Assembly: GCA_963765555.1 (NCBI GenBank)
Contig: CAVXWX010000003.1
Span: forward strand, 744,001 to 808,000
DNA: 64,000 nt
From: JL08 sp963765555
Lineage (GTDB): Bacteria > Pseudomonadota > Alphaproteobacteria > Rhodobacterales > Rhodobacteraceae
Direction of reading: 5' to 3'
The notes under the pieces were generated by a model that saw only the letters and a program-made list of their open reading frames with translations, had not been told where the DNA came from and searched no databases. Each line of letters begins with the position of its first letter. The stretch's first letter is position 1. Made by a program: the position numbers and the translations under genes. Positions 46,198 through 56,604 of the stretch are shown here, piece by piece.

Positions 46198-47071
46198 ATG
46201 GCAAACGTCGCGTTTCTGGGTCTGGGGGTTATGGGTGGTCCGATGGCGGCCCATCTACAGGCAAAAGGCCACAACGTCACGGTTTATAATCGCACCGCGT
46301 CCAAGGCAGAAGCGTGGGCCAAGGCCCATGGTGGCCAGCATGCGCCAACCCCGCGGGCCGCAGCACAGGGTGCGGAATTTGTGATGGCCTGCGTGGGCAA
46401 CGATGACGATCTGCGCTCCGTCTGTCTGGGCGAGGACGGCGCGTTTGCCGGTATGGACGCGGGCAGCGTGTTTGTCGATCACACCACAGTGTCTGCCGCC
46501 GTGACCCACGAGTTATTACGCCGCCGCCAAATCGGGCGATATCGCCTTTGTCGATGCGCCGGTGTCCGGTGGTCAGGCAGGTGCGGAAAACGGTGTGCTA
46601 TCGATCATGTGCGGCGGCGACGAAGCCGATTACGCCCGCGCGGAACCGGTGATGGCGGCCTATTCCAAAACCTGCCGCCGGATCGGCACCAGCGGCGCGG
46701 GACAGATGACCAAGATGTGCAACCAGATCGCCATTGCCGGTCTGGTACAGGGCCTGTCCGAAGCGCTGCATTTCGCCGAGAAGGCCGGACTGGACGGGCG
46801 CGCCGTGGTCGAGGTGATCAGTCAGGGCGCGGCGGGCAGCTGGCAGATGTCGAACCGCTATGAAACCATGCTGGATGATAAATTCGACCACGGATTTGCG
46901 GTGGACTGGATGCGCAAGGATCTGGGGATCTGTCTGGACACGGCCAATGACACCGGCGCCAGCCTGCCGGTCACGGCCCTTGTCGACCAGTTTTACAAGG
47001 ACGTGCAGAAATTGGGCGGCGGGCGTTGGGATACATCCAGCCTGATCAAACGTTTGCGCGCGATGGGCTAG
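46198..47071 (+). CDS. 3-hydroxyisobutyrate dehydrogenase-family oxidoreductase (frameshifted)
   Basis: NAD(P)-dependent beta-hydroxyacid dehydrogenase, 290 residues after repair. The dinucleotide turn is FLGLGVMGGPMAAHL at residue 5; the substrate signature DAPVSGGQAGAENG lies near residue 120; the catalytic Lys is in GAGQMTKMCNQ near residue 170. The frame breaks near 46516 where an extra T in GAGTTATTAC separates THEL from YAAAKSGD. It may be MmsB (valine catabolism) or a tartronate-semialdehyde reductase-like enzyme; the sequence does not decide. It is divergent from the penicillin acylase. Confidence 0.87.
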
Positions 47072-47100
47072 GTATAAAACCCTGTGTACTCAACAGTGTT

Positions 47101-47838
47101 CTAGTTGCGCCGTGCATGCGCCGGTAAAACAGACACATCCAAATATCGGCGGTCCGGATCGTTGTAAAACGGGTCCGTGCCGTCGGGTTGAAAGATAACC
47201 TCGCGATCCGCGATGCCTTTGGGTGAAGTGGCGACGCGCCAGTATTCCTCGGCAATCAATTTAGGATCAAACGGGCCATCAGGGGCGACAATCCCGCAAA
47301 TCGCCAGAACGCAGACATGAACCCCTTTGGGCGCTAAATCCTTGTAGAGCGAAAATGCAAGGCTGCGCAGCGCCGCCTTGCCCATGGCCAATGATGTCCA
47401 GTCGGGAAATGGCTCTAAAGAAAGTCCGCCACCGGTAAACAGGATGGCCCCAAATCCGTTTGCAATCATGGCGGGCGCAACCGCGCGTGCAGCCCGGTGG
47501 GCCCCCAGCACATTGACCTTCAGTTCCGCTTCGATCTGATCCGTTGAAACATCAAGCGGCAAACCGGAATGCAAGGCTGCGGCGTTGTAAATCAGAACAT
47601 CGCAGCGCCCCATTTTGGTCTGAAGCGTTTCAAGCGCGTCTTCCAGTTCAGCGCCATCACCGACATCTGCGGTCGCGTAAAACACCTGTTCAATGTCGGA
47701 CGATAGGTGCGCCGCCAAAGCCTGCAACCGCGTGGCGTTTCGGGAAATCAAACCAATACGATATCCTGAAGTGCCAAACCGTCTGGCAACCGCCTCGCTC
47801 ACGCCTGTTCCGGCCCCGATGAGAATGCAATTCTTCAT
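47101..47838 (-). CDS. Atypical short-chain dehydrogenase/reductase
   Basis: A 245-residue Rossmann protein of the SDR superfamily. The cofactor loop is LIGAGTGVSEAVARRFG and YNAA corresponds to the NNAG motif. The catalytic YxxxK is altered: the segment reads SLAMGKAALRSLA, with Leu where Tyr is expected, and the catalytic Ser is also not in its usual context (LFTGGG). It may be non-catalytic or use another mechanism. The start at 47838 gives MKNCILIGAG. It is convergent with the dehydrogenase 29 bases away. Confidence 0.8.
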   Translation of the reverse strand: MKNCILIGAGTGVSEAVARRFGTSGYRIGLISRNATRLQALAAHLSSDIEQVFYATADVGDGAELEDALETLQTKMGRCDVLIYNAAALHSGLPLDVSTDQIEAELKVNVLGAHRAARAVAPAMIANGFGAILFTGGGLSLEPFPDWTSLAMGKAALRSLAFSLYKDLAPKGVHVCVLAICGIVAPDGPFDPKLIAEEYWRVATSPKGIADREVIFQPDGTDPFYNDPDRRYLDVSVLPAHARRN

Positions 47839-47922
47839 AGTTCCTCCCCCATCGGACCTGCCCAAACAGAAAAGACGGGTCGTGGCCCGCCTTTCCAGTA
47901 TTTGCCTTGTCGATCGGCGCGC

Positions 47923-48498
47923 TTACGGAATGATGCGCGTGTATTTCGTGCCTTCCAGCGTCGCACCCACCAGCAATCCGGCGCGGCCGAACACAGCCGC
48001 CAGAACCGGCGCAAGCGCTGTTGTGGTTTCGGCCGACAATCCGTCGCCCTGATCGGAAATGACGTATTCCACGCCTGCGCCCACCGCCCAACCGGGCGAG
48101 CGGCGGAAATCCATCAGCGCGTCATCGGTCATGAAAAACAGCACATGCGCATATTGCTGGGCCCCGATCTGCAAACCGGCACTGGCCTTGGTGGTGGAAT
48201 AATAATCCACTGTCGTACCACCAACCCGCAGCGCGCCGCGCCCGTAGGCACCGCCGTAAATAAACCCTGCTTCTGTCACCAGCGGCATCACCAGCATCCC
48301 GTTGGCCTTTTGGGCCAGATCAACAGTGTTGGGGTACTGGCGGTACATCTGGTCAAGGGTTGCATCAACACGCGCGTCAATCGTGCCGGGGCCGGAACTG
48401 CCCACGCCATTGCCACACGCCGCTGTCACGGCGACGCCGGACAATGCCGCAAAGGTAAACCCACGCCGGGTCAGACGGGAGGAATCGTGATTTTTCAT
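47923..48498 (-). CDS. SYLF (YSC84-type) lipid-binding protein
   Basis: A 191-residue exported protein. The N-terminus SSRLTRRGFTFAALSGVAVTAACG has a twin-arginine-like motif and a possible lipobox at Cys28. The rest is a SYLF domain: KANGMLVMPLVTEAGFIYGGAYGRGAL (in part), the Q-containing GLQIGAQQYAHVLFFMTD, and the final GLLVGATLEG. SYLF proteins bind phosphoinositides in eukaryotes; the bacterial role is unclear. Confidence 0.83.
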   Translation of the reverse strand: MKNHDSSRLTRRGFTFAALSGVAVTAACGNGVGSSGPGTIDARVDATLDQMYRQYPNTVDLAQKANGMLVMPLVTEAGFIYGGAYGRGALRVGGTTVDYYSTTKASAGLQIGAQQYAHVLFFMTDDALMDFRRSPGWAVGAGVEYVISDQGDGLSAETTTALAPVLAAVFGRAGLLVGATLEGTKYTRIIP

Positions 48499-48634
48499 CT
48501 GGTTTTGCCTGTAATTGTTGCCTGTTCAGCCGGTTAATCCGGTCTTGTCGGCAGTTATACGCCGATAAGGCGCATGTGTCACGCCCAAGAATGGCGATGG
48601 GCGGCATACTGCCCTTTTGCGGCGAGCCTGTTGA

Positions 48635-49243
48635 TCAGACCAGACCGTGCGCCTGTGCAAACGGATCACGCGCGGCGTCGCGGTGCCATTCATATTCGCA
48701 AACCAGCGCGACGTCTTCGGCCTGTTCGCTGCCATGCAAATGTTCGATGACCGCCAGCGTCATGTCCATGCCCGCCGACACACCGGACGAAGTGAAAAAC
48801 CGGCCATCCTGCACCCAGCGGGCCTGTCGTTGCCACTCTACATCGGGGCCTTGCGAGACAACCCAGTCAAACGCCGCCTTGTTGGTGGTGGCGCGCACCC
48901 CGTCCAGCACACCCGCCTTGGCCAACAGGGCAGAACCTGTACAGACGCTCAGCACATATTCGGCCTGTTGTGCGGTGCGCGCGATCCAGTCCAGCAAATC
49001 ACCGTCAACCAGACCCACCCGCGTTCCGGGGCCGCCGGGCACAAACAGAATGTCATAGCGTGTATCGTCGCCTGTGCTGGCTTCGGCCACGGCGGCCAGT
49101 TTTTGCGCGCTGCGCACCGCGCCACGGTCTTGCGCCACAAGGGTCAGATCGAAATCATCCGCCAGATGGCCGAACATTTCCATCGGGCCGAACAGATCAA
49201 GCAGTTCAAATCCGGGAAAGATCAAAGCACCGATTGTGCGCAT
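48635..49243 (-). CDS. DJ-1/PfpI family protein
   Basis: A 202-residue class I glutamine-amidotransferase-like fold. The nucleophile elbow is SVCTGSALLAKAG with Cys near residue 100, and the late TSSGVSAGMDMTLAVIE is typical of the isonitrile-hydratase/AraC-sensor branch. There is no helix-turn-helix domain, so it is a stand-alone enzyme or chaperone. The start fits MRTIGALIFPGFELLDLFGP. It is followed by 136 bases with no recognisable feature before the SYLF gene. Confidence 0.84.
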   Translation of the reverse strand: MRTIGALIFPGFELLDLFGPMEMFGHLADDFDLTLVAQDRGAVRSAQKLAAVAEASTGDDTRYDILFVPGGPGTRVGLVDGDLLDWIARTAQQAEYVLSVCTGSALLAKAGVLDGVRATTNKAAFDWVVSQGPDVEWQRQARWVQDGRFFTSSGVSAGMDMTLAVIEHLHGSEQAEDVALVCEYEWHRDAARDPFAQAHGLV

Positions 49244-49276
49244 GGCATTGTCCTGTCTGTGTGTGGGGTCGGGCGG

Positions 49277-50284
49277 TTATGCCTTGGCCGCGTTCAAAAG
49301 CCGTGCCGCTTCGGGGGCGAAATAGGTCAGGATGCCATCACATCCGGCGCGTTTGAACGCCATCAGGCTTTCCATCATGACCTTTTCACCGTCAATCCAG
49401 CCGTTTTGCGCGCCTGCCTTGATCATCGCGTATTCGCCCGACACCTGATAGGCAAAGGTCGGCGCGCCAAAGCTGTCTTTCACCCGGCGGCAGATATCCA
49501 GATAGGGCATGCCGGGCTTGACCATGACCATATCCGCGCCTTCGTTCAGATCGCGTTCGATCAGGCGCAGCGCCTCGTCCGAATTGGCCGGATCCATCTG
49601 ATAGGTTTTCTTGTCCCCGCTCAGCGCGCCGGACGCGCCGACCGCATCGCGGAACGGGCCGTAAAACGCACTGGCGTATTTGGCGGCATAGGACATGATC
49701 ATCACGTTGCGGTGGCCCGCGGCCTCAAGCGCGGTGCGGATCGCGCCGATCCGGCCATCCATCATATCGGACGGTCCGATGATATCGGCCCCTGCCTCGG
49801 CCTGTGCCAGCGCCATTTTCACCAGCGCCGCGACGGTTTCATCATTGATGATCTCGCCATCCACGACATAGCCGTCATGGCCGTTGATGTTGTAGGGGTC
49901 CAGCGCCACATCGGTCATCACGGCAATGTCGGGCACCGCCGCCTTGATCGCGCGGGTGGCGCGGTTGGACAGGTTGTCGGGGTTCCACGCTTCGGCACAC
50001 TCTTCGGTCCGGTCTTCCTGTCCGGTATAGGGAAACAGGCAGATCGCGGGAATGCCCAGATCGGCGGCCTGTTTTGCGGCCTCGACAATGCGGTCCACGC
50101 TGCGCCGCATCACGCCGGGCATCGACGGCACAGGTTCTTCTATCCCGTCACCGCTGCGCACGAACAGCGGCCAGATAAAATCATCCGCACTTAGCGTATT
50201 CTGCCGCACAAGGGCGCGCAACTGGGCGCTTTGACGGGTGCGGCGCAGGCGGGCGGCGGGAAAGGGGGCAACGGTCGGTTTCAT
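49277..50284 (-). CDS. hemB: Delta-aminolevulinic acid dehydratase, zinc-independent type
   Basis: Condenses two 5-aminolevulinates to porphobilinogen in tetrapyrrole synthesis. The 335-residue enzyme has Schiff-base lysine regions SYAAKYASAFYGPFRDA and VMVKPGMPYLD. In zinc enzymes the active-site segment is DVCxCxY...GHCG; here it is DVALDPYNINGHDG (residues 125-138), with Ala127, Asp129 and Asp137 in place of the three cysteines. This is the magnesium-dependent form known from Rhodobacter and plants. The frame is intact. Confidence 0.96.
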   Translation of the reverse strand: MKPTVAPFPAARLRRTRQSAQLRALVRQNTLSADDFIWPLFVRSGDGIEEPVPSMPGVMRRSVDRIVEAAKQAADLGIPAICLFPYTGQEDRTEECAEAWNPDNLSNRATRAIKAAVPDIAVMTDVALDPYNINGHDGYVVDGEIINDETVAALVKMALAQAEAGADIIGPSDMMDGRIGAIRTALEAAGHRNVMIMSYAAKYASAFYGPFRDAVGASGALSGDKKTYQMDPANSDEALRLIERDLNEGADMVMVKPGMPYLDICRRVKDSFGAPTFAYQVSGEYAMIKAGAQNGWIDGEKVMMESLMAFKRAGCDGILTYFAPEAARLLNAAKA

Positions 50285-50403
50285 GCTCGGTCACTCTGTT
50301 CTTGAACTTGTTTAGGCCTGACACGGAAAAACAGGCTTCACAAGGGTAGGAATTGCCGCGCCGCCCCGCTAAGAGAGGCAAAAGATTGCAAAGCAGGCTT
50401 CCC

Positions 50404-50929
50404 TTGGACTGGTACCAAACCGTATTTGAACTGATCGACATGCGTTCGTTTTCGAACCTGTGGTTCTGGATCGCATTGGCTGTGATGTGGTCAACCGCCA
50501 GCCACTGGGTGATCGGCGTGCCCTATGATCTTGTGTTGCGCGCGCGCCGGCAGGGCGGGCAGGCCGAAACCGATCTGGAGGATCTGGTGCGGGTCAACGT
50601 GAACCGGTTGCTGTATGTCGCGCGGGTGTCGGGCCTGTGGCTGCTGGGCTTTGGCTGCTTTTTCCTGACGGCGCTGGCCATCACGGGGTTTGCTCTACCA
50701 CGTTGAATTTGCGCAGGCTGTGTTCTTGCTGCTGTTTCCGATGTCGATTGTCGGGCTTTTGTCGCTGTCGACCGCGCGGTTGATCGAAACCGAACATCTG
50801 GCGGGCGAAGATCTGCACCGCCGTTTGGGGCGGCACCGGTTCTTTACCCAGTTTATCGGCATGATTTCGATCTTTCTGACGGCCATGTGGGGCATGTTCC
50901 AGAATCTGTCGCTGGGTCCGTTCGGCTGA
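50404..50929 (+). CDS. Conserved four-helix membrane protein (frameshifted)
   Basis: About 174 residues with four hydrophobic segments: FWIALAVMWSTASHWV, GLWLLGFGCFFLTALAI, AVFLLLFPMSIVGLLSL and IGMISIFLTAMWGM. Rhodobacterales homologues are often labelled as a SufBCD-complex component, a label I cannot support from sequence. The frame breaks near 50692 (extra G between TTT and CTC), restoring GFLYHVEFAQAVF. I prefer a TTG start at 50404 (LDWYQTVFELIDMRSF) since it matches the family N-terminus; an ATG at 50440 is the alternative. mfd starts three bases after the stop. Confidence 0.68.
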
Positions 50930-50931
50930 CA

Positions 50932-53900
50932 ATGTCAAAGATCGCTTCCCATATAACGCTTGGCGGCGCACCCGAAGGCTATGACGCAAAGCTGATCCTG
51001 AAGGAGCTGGACAGCGCAGGCGCACCTGTTCTGCACATCGCGCGCGATGACAAACGTATGGTCGCGATGCGCGCCGCACTGGCGTTTTTTGCGCCTGACA
51101 TGCCCGTCGTCACCTTTCCGGGCTGGGATTGCCTGCCCTATGACCGCGTGTCGCCCAATGCCGATATTTCGGCCACGCGGATGGCCACGCTGGCAGGTCT
51201 GGTGCATGGCATGCCGCCGCGATATGTGCTGCTGACAACGCTGAACGCAGCCAGCCAGTATGTGCCCGCACGCGCCGTCCTGCGCGAGGCCGCGTTCAAG
51301 GCGCAGGTGGGCGCGCGGATCGACGAAGCGGCGTTGCGCGCGTTTCTGGCGCGCATGGGGTTCAGCCAAAGCCCGACGGTGATGGAACCGGGCGATTACG
51401 CAGTACGCGGCGGGATCATCGACATCTACCCGCCGGGCGAACTGGGGCCGGTGCGGCTTGACCTGTTCGGCGACGTTCTGGACGGCGCGCGCCGGTTTGA
51501 TCCGGCGACACAGCGCACCACCGAAAAGCTTGACCTGATCGAACTGGCGCCGGTGTCCGAGGTGATACTGGACGAGGCCGCGATCACCCGTTTTCGCCAG
51601 AACTACCGGATCGAATTCGGCGCGGCGGGCACCGATGATCCGCTATACGAGGCGGTCAGTGCAGGGCGCAAACATCAGGGCGCAGAACACTGGTTGCCGT
51701 TCTTTCACGAGCAACTGGAAACCCTGTTCGATTATCTGCCCGACGCCAGCATCACGCTGGATGACCAGATCACGCCAACACGCCTGGCGCGCTGGGACGG
51801 GATCGCGGATCAGTACGAAACCCGCAAAATCGCGATGGCGGAAAAATCGCACCTGAACACGGTGTACAAACCCGCCCGCCCCGAAAGCCTCTATCTGGAT
51901 GATGCGGCATGGACAGGCGCGGTTGCGGACCGGCGGGTGATCCAGCTGAACCCGCTGCCGCAGGCAACCGGCCCGAGCGTGCTGGATGCAGGCGGGCGCA
52001 TCGGGCGCAATTTCTCGCCCGAACGGCAGCTGGAAAATGTCAGCCTTTTCGGGGCGTTGGCCGCGCATATTAACGCGAAACTCGACACCGGGCCCCGTGG
52101 TTGTCGCCAGCTATTCCGAAGGCGCGCGCGAACGTCTGAGCGGGTTGATCGAAGACGAAGGTCTGGCCGAAACCATCCCGATCACCGATGCCACCCGCAT
52201 TGGCAAACGGGGGCTGCATCTGGCCGTCTGGGCGCTGGAACACGGGTTCGAGGCGCCGGGCCTGACAGTGATTTCCGAACAGGACGTTCTGGGCGACCGG
52301 CTGATCCGCGCCCCGCGCAAGAAACGGCGCGCCGAAAACTTTCTGACCGAAACCCAAAGCCTGTCCCCCGGTGATCTGGTCGTGCATGTCGATCACGGCA
52401 TCGGGCGCTATCAGGGCATGGAGGTGATCACCGCAGCGGGGGCGGCGCATGAATGCCTGTTGCTGGAATATGCCGAACAGGCGCAAGCTGTACCTGCCGG
52501 TGGAAAACATCGAACTGCTGTCGCGTTACGGCCACGAAGAAGGCCTGCTGGATCGGCTGGGCGGCGGCGCGTGGCAGGCCAAAAAGGCCAAGCTGAAAGA
52601 GCGCATCCGCGAGATGGCCGACCAGCCTGATCCGTGTTGCCGCCGAACGCGCCCTGCGCCGCGCCCCGATCATGGACCCGCCCCCGGGCATGTGGGATGC
52701 GTTCAGCGCGCGGTTTCCCTATCAGGAAACCGACGACCAGCTGCGCGCCATCGGCGAGGTGCTGGACGATCATGCACAGCGGATCGCCGATGGACCGGCT
52801 GATTTGCGGCGATGTCGGCTTTGGCAAGACCGAGGTGGCGATGCGCGCGGCCTTTGTCGCGGCCATGTCGGGCGTGCAGGTGGCGGTGATCGCGCCGACG
52901 ACGCTGCTGGCGCGCCAGCATTACAAAAGCTTCGCCGAACGGTTTCGCGGCTTCCCGATCGAGGTGCGGCCCGCTGTCGCGCTTTGTCAGTGCCAAGGAT
53001 GCACAGGCCACGCGCGACGGCATCAGCCGCGGCACGGTGGATATCGTGATCGGCACCCATGCGCTGCTGGCCAAAGCCATCCGGTTCAAGAACCTTGGCC
53101 TGCTGGTGATTGACGAAGAACAGCATTTCGGCGTGGGCCACAAGGAACGCCTGAAACAGCTGCGCACCGATGTCCATGTGCTGACCCTGACGGCCACGCC
53201 GATCCCGCGCACCTTGCAACTGTCGCCTGACGGGCGTGCGCGACCTGTAGCATCATCGGCACGCCGCCCGTCGACCGCCTGGCGATCCGCACCTATGTCA
53301 GCGAATTTGATACCGTGACCATGCGCGAGGCGCTGTTGCGCGAGCATTATCGCGGCGGGCAGTCGTTTTTCGTGGTGCCGCGCATCAGCCGACCTGCCCG
53401 AGATCGAGGAGTTTCTGGCGCGACCAGGTGCCCGAGGTCAGCGTATGTCATCGCCCATGGCCAGATGGCGGCGGGCGAGCTGGATGACCGCATGAACGCG
53501 TTTTATGACGGCAAATACGATGTGCTGCTGGCCACGACGATTGTGGAATCGGGGTCTGGATATTCCCACGGCCAACACGATGATCATCCACCGCGCGGAT
53601 ATGTTCGGCCTGGCGCAGCTTTACCAGATCCGGGGGCGGGTGGGCCGATCAAAAACCCGCGCTTATGCGTATCTGACCACCAAACCACGCGCCAAACTGA
53701 CGCCGGCTGCGGAAAAACGGCTGCGGGTGCTGGGATCACTGGATACGCTGGGGGCAGGGTTCACGCTGGCCAGTCAGGATCTGGACATTCGCGGCGCGGG
53801 CAACCTGCTGGGCGAAGAACAATCCGGCCAGATGCGCGATGTCGGGTTTGAGCTTTACCAATCCATGCTGGAAGAGGCGATTGCCAAGATCAAGGCGGGC

Positions 53901-54412
53901 GAACTGGAAGGGTTGAGCGCGGCAGACGATCAATGGGCGCCGCAGATCAATCTGGGCGTGCCGGTGCTGATCCCGGAAGCCTATGTGCCCGATCTGGATG
54001 TGCGTCTGGGCCTGTATCGCCGCCTGTCCGAACTGCAGCACCAAGGTCGAACTGGAAGGCTTTGCCGCCGAATTGATCGACCGGTTCGGCCCGCTGCCGA
54101 AAGAGGTGAACACCCTGCTGCTGGTCGTGCGGATCAAGGCGATGTGCAAACGCGCAGGCATCGCCAAACTGGATGGCGGGCCCAAGGGCGCGACCATCCA
54201 GTTCCACAACGACAAATTCGCCTCGCCCGCAGGGATTGGTGGATTTCATCACCGACCAGCGCGGGCTGGCCAAGGTGAAGGACAACAAGATCGTCGTGCG
54301 CCGCGACTGGAAAAAAGACAGCGACAAGATCAAGGGCGCGTTCGCGATTGCCCGCGATCTGGCGGAAAAGGCGATTGCAGAACAGAAAAAGGCCAAGGCC
54401 AAACAGGGTTAG
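50932..54412 (+). pseudogene. mfd: Transcription-repair coupling factor Mfd (13 frameshifts as sequenced)
   Basis: Mfd removes RNA polymerase stalled at DNA lesions and recruits UvrA. All expected parts are present in order: UvrB-homology N-terminus (FPGWDCLPYDRVSPNADISA, in part), RNA-polymerase-binding domain (GDLVVHVDHGIGRYQG; KLYLPVENIELLSRYG), the helicase with GDVGFGKTEVAMRAAF and DEEQHFGVGHKE, TATPIPRTLQLS, ANTMIIHRADMFGLAQLYQIRGRVGRS (in part), and the C-terminal domain. Thirteen apparent one-base insertions at about 52096, 52484, 52626, 52784, 52973, 53226, 53248, 53390, 53418, 53443, 53555, 54042 and 54235 split it. Removing them gives exactly 1,156 codons. I suspect sequence error, not decay. 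Confidence 0.92.
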
Positions 54413-55627
54413 ACGGGTTGCTCCTCGGTCCGCTGGAGCGACAGCATCAGGCCGGCGGCCACGACGGCCATCACCAGCACACCGATGATCAGGGGCAGGG
54501 GTGTGCCGTCAAACGCCAGCCCGACAGGTGCCGCGATCACCGCCGCCAGAACGGTTGAAACAGCCCCCATGACCGACGCCGCCATGCCCGCGATATGGCC
54601 CATCGGTTCCATCGCGATGGCGTTCAGGTTGCCGATGGTCATGCCCATCATGAAAAACACCGAAAACTGCCAGATCATGAAGGCGGCAAATTGCACATTC
54701 TGCGGCGGATGCATCAGCCACAACACCATCATTCCCGCTGATAGAACCACCTGAACCGACAACGACACAGTGACCAGACGCCGCATTCCGATATGCATCA
54801 CCAGTGCGGCATTCAGAAATCCGGCCGCGCCGGACAGCAACGCAATACCGCCAAACCAGAACGGAAATTCCGCCCCGCGCGCAAACGTAATGTCAAACAC
54901 CTGCTGCACGGAACTCAGCATCGAAAACAACATGCCGAAGATCAGTGTTTGCACCATGATCGACATACGCACAGCCGGATGGGCAAACAGCTCTTTCACG
55001 GCGGCCCACAGCAGGCCTGCCCGAAACGGGCGGCGGTTTTCCACCGGCAGGGATTCGCGCAAGCGCACCGACATCCACACCATGCTGATCAACGAAAACA
55101 GAACGAAGGCCACGAAAATACTGCGCCAGCCGAACAGCGCGATAATGCCGGCCCCCAAAAGTGGCGCAAAGGCCGGGACAAGGGTAAAGATGATCATGAC
55201 AAAGGACACCAGTTTGGCCATCTCGCGCCCCGCGTAGAAATCACGGATCACCGCCATGGTCGCAATCCGCGGCCCGGCCGCGCCCAAGCCTTGAACAATG
55301 CGGGCGGCCAGCACCCATTCCAGCGATGCACTGGCCCATGCCACCGCCGCCGCCGCAATATACAGCGCGCCCCCCTGCAAGAATGACCGGCTTGCGCCCG
55401 AACGCATCCGACAGCGGGCCGGTAAACGCAGTGCCAAGCCCCATGCCCAACACAAAAGACGTGACGATCAATTGGGCACGGTTCAGATCGTTCGGGCTCA
55501 ACTCGGCGCCGATGCTGGGCAGGGCGGGCAACATCGCATCAATCGAAAACGCGATTGTGGCGAACATCATCGCGCACAGCGTAATAAACTCGGTCCGCCC
55601 CATCGTGTTGGTGCGCACGCCGCTCAT
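54409..55627 (-). CDS. Bcr/CflA family MFS drug exporter (frameshifted)
   Basis: Major-facilitator exporter with about twelve helices, 405 residues after repair. The loop 2-3 signature GPLSDAFGRKPVIL and the motif C-like VIRDFYAGREMAKLVS identify the Bcr/CflA group. The frame breaks in a run of six C (plus strand, 55370-55375); five would restore VILAGGALYIAAAA. The start overlaps the end of the potassium-channel gene by four bases and its stop overlaps the mfd stop in a convergent arrangement. Confidence 0.87.
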
Positions 55628-55968
55628 CCGTCGGAATCCTTGGATGTCTCGGCTTCGATATAGGCCTCTTGGCTTTCTTCGATGCGCTGCGCGCGTTTGC
55701 GCATCCGGCGGCGCAGGGTGAATTCACCGAATTGCTGGATCGCAACGGCAAAGATGCCAATTCCGGTAAAGATAAAGATTGTTGTCCCGATCTTGCCCAG
55801 CGCTGTCGCGGGCACCAGCGACCCATACCCGACCGTGGACAGGGTGACGACAGTAAAGAAATAGGAATCCAGCAGGCTCCAGCCTTCCACCAGGTGAAAG
55901 AACACTGTGCCCGACACGATGACCGACACCAGCGCCGAGATCAGGACAGCAGGTCGGCCCCATGTCAT
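55624..55968 (-). CDS. Small two-helix potassium channel
   Basis: A 114-residue ion channel. Two membrane helices flank the pore loop with the selectivity filter TLSTVGYGSLVPAT near residue 50. There is no regulatory RCK domain; the tail is short, charged and possibly coiled (RRRMRKRAQRIEESQEAYIEAE, in part). The ATG overlaps the stop of the DsbA-like gene (ATGA), and its stop overlaps the MFS start, making a coupled chain. Confidence 0.86.
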   Translation of the reverse strand: MTWGRPAVLISALVSVIVSGTVFFHLVEGWSLLDSYFFTVVTLSTVGYGSLVPATALGKIGTTIFIFTGIGIFAVAIQQFGEFTLRRRMRKRAQRIEESQEAYIEAETSKDSDG

Positions 55969-56604
55969 TGCGCTGCGGTGTCCTGTACCTCGGCAATGAC
56001 GCGCGCCCAAAGGTCGGGCGGCTGCGCACCGGGCACTGCATGTTTGCCATCCACGATGAATGTGGGCACCGAATTGATCCCCATTTCGCGGCTGTGGGCA
56101 TCGCGCGCGCGGATATCTTCGATATCGGCATCCGATTGCAACAACCGCATCACCACGGATGCATCCATGCCGATCCCGTCGGCGATATCGGACAGAACCT
56201 CGATATCGCCGATATCCGCGCCGTCGACGAAATAGGCCTGAAACAGTTGCAGAAACGGCGGCAGTCTGACGCCCCTCGATCCCCGCCCAATGGATCAGGC
56301 GGTGCGCGTCCAGCGTATTGGGCGTGCGCGCCATCTTGTCCAGATTGATCACGAGGCCCGCTTTTTCTGCATGTTCCACGACGGGTGCATAGGCAGCGGC
56401 AGCACGGTCCTTGCCGCCAAACTTGCCTTCCAGATAGGCGCGACGGTCCATGCCTTCCCTTGGCATGTCGGGGTTCAACTGGAACGGATGCCATTCAATG
56501 GTGAACGGATGATCGGGATGATCAGCCAGCGCCTGATCCAGATAGGTTTTGCCGATATAGCACCACGGGCAAATCGGATCGGACATGATATCAAGCTTGA
56601 TCAT
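55965..56604 (-). CDS. DsbA family (FrnE-like) oxidoreductase (frameshifted)
   Basis: Thioredoxin-fold protein with the active site SDPICPWCYIG at residue 7 and no signal peptide, so cytoplasmic like FrnE. The substrate cis-proline is in SVPTFIVDGKHAVPGAQP. The frame breaks near 56265 (extra base before CTG on the coding strand), restoring GRQLPPFLQLFQAYFVDG and 212 residues. The start overlaps the acyl-CoA synthetase stop by 14 bases. Confidence 0.87.

Noticed and set aside
893..56265. Programmed +1 ribosomal frameshifting as the cause of the recurrent breaks
   Set aside because: The junctions share no heptamer, lack the stop codon seen at prfB- and Euplotes-type sites, and thirteen events in one mRNA would leave almost no product. 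Sequence error is simpler.
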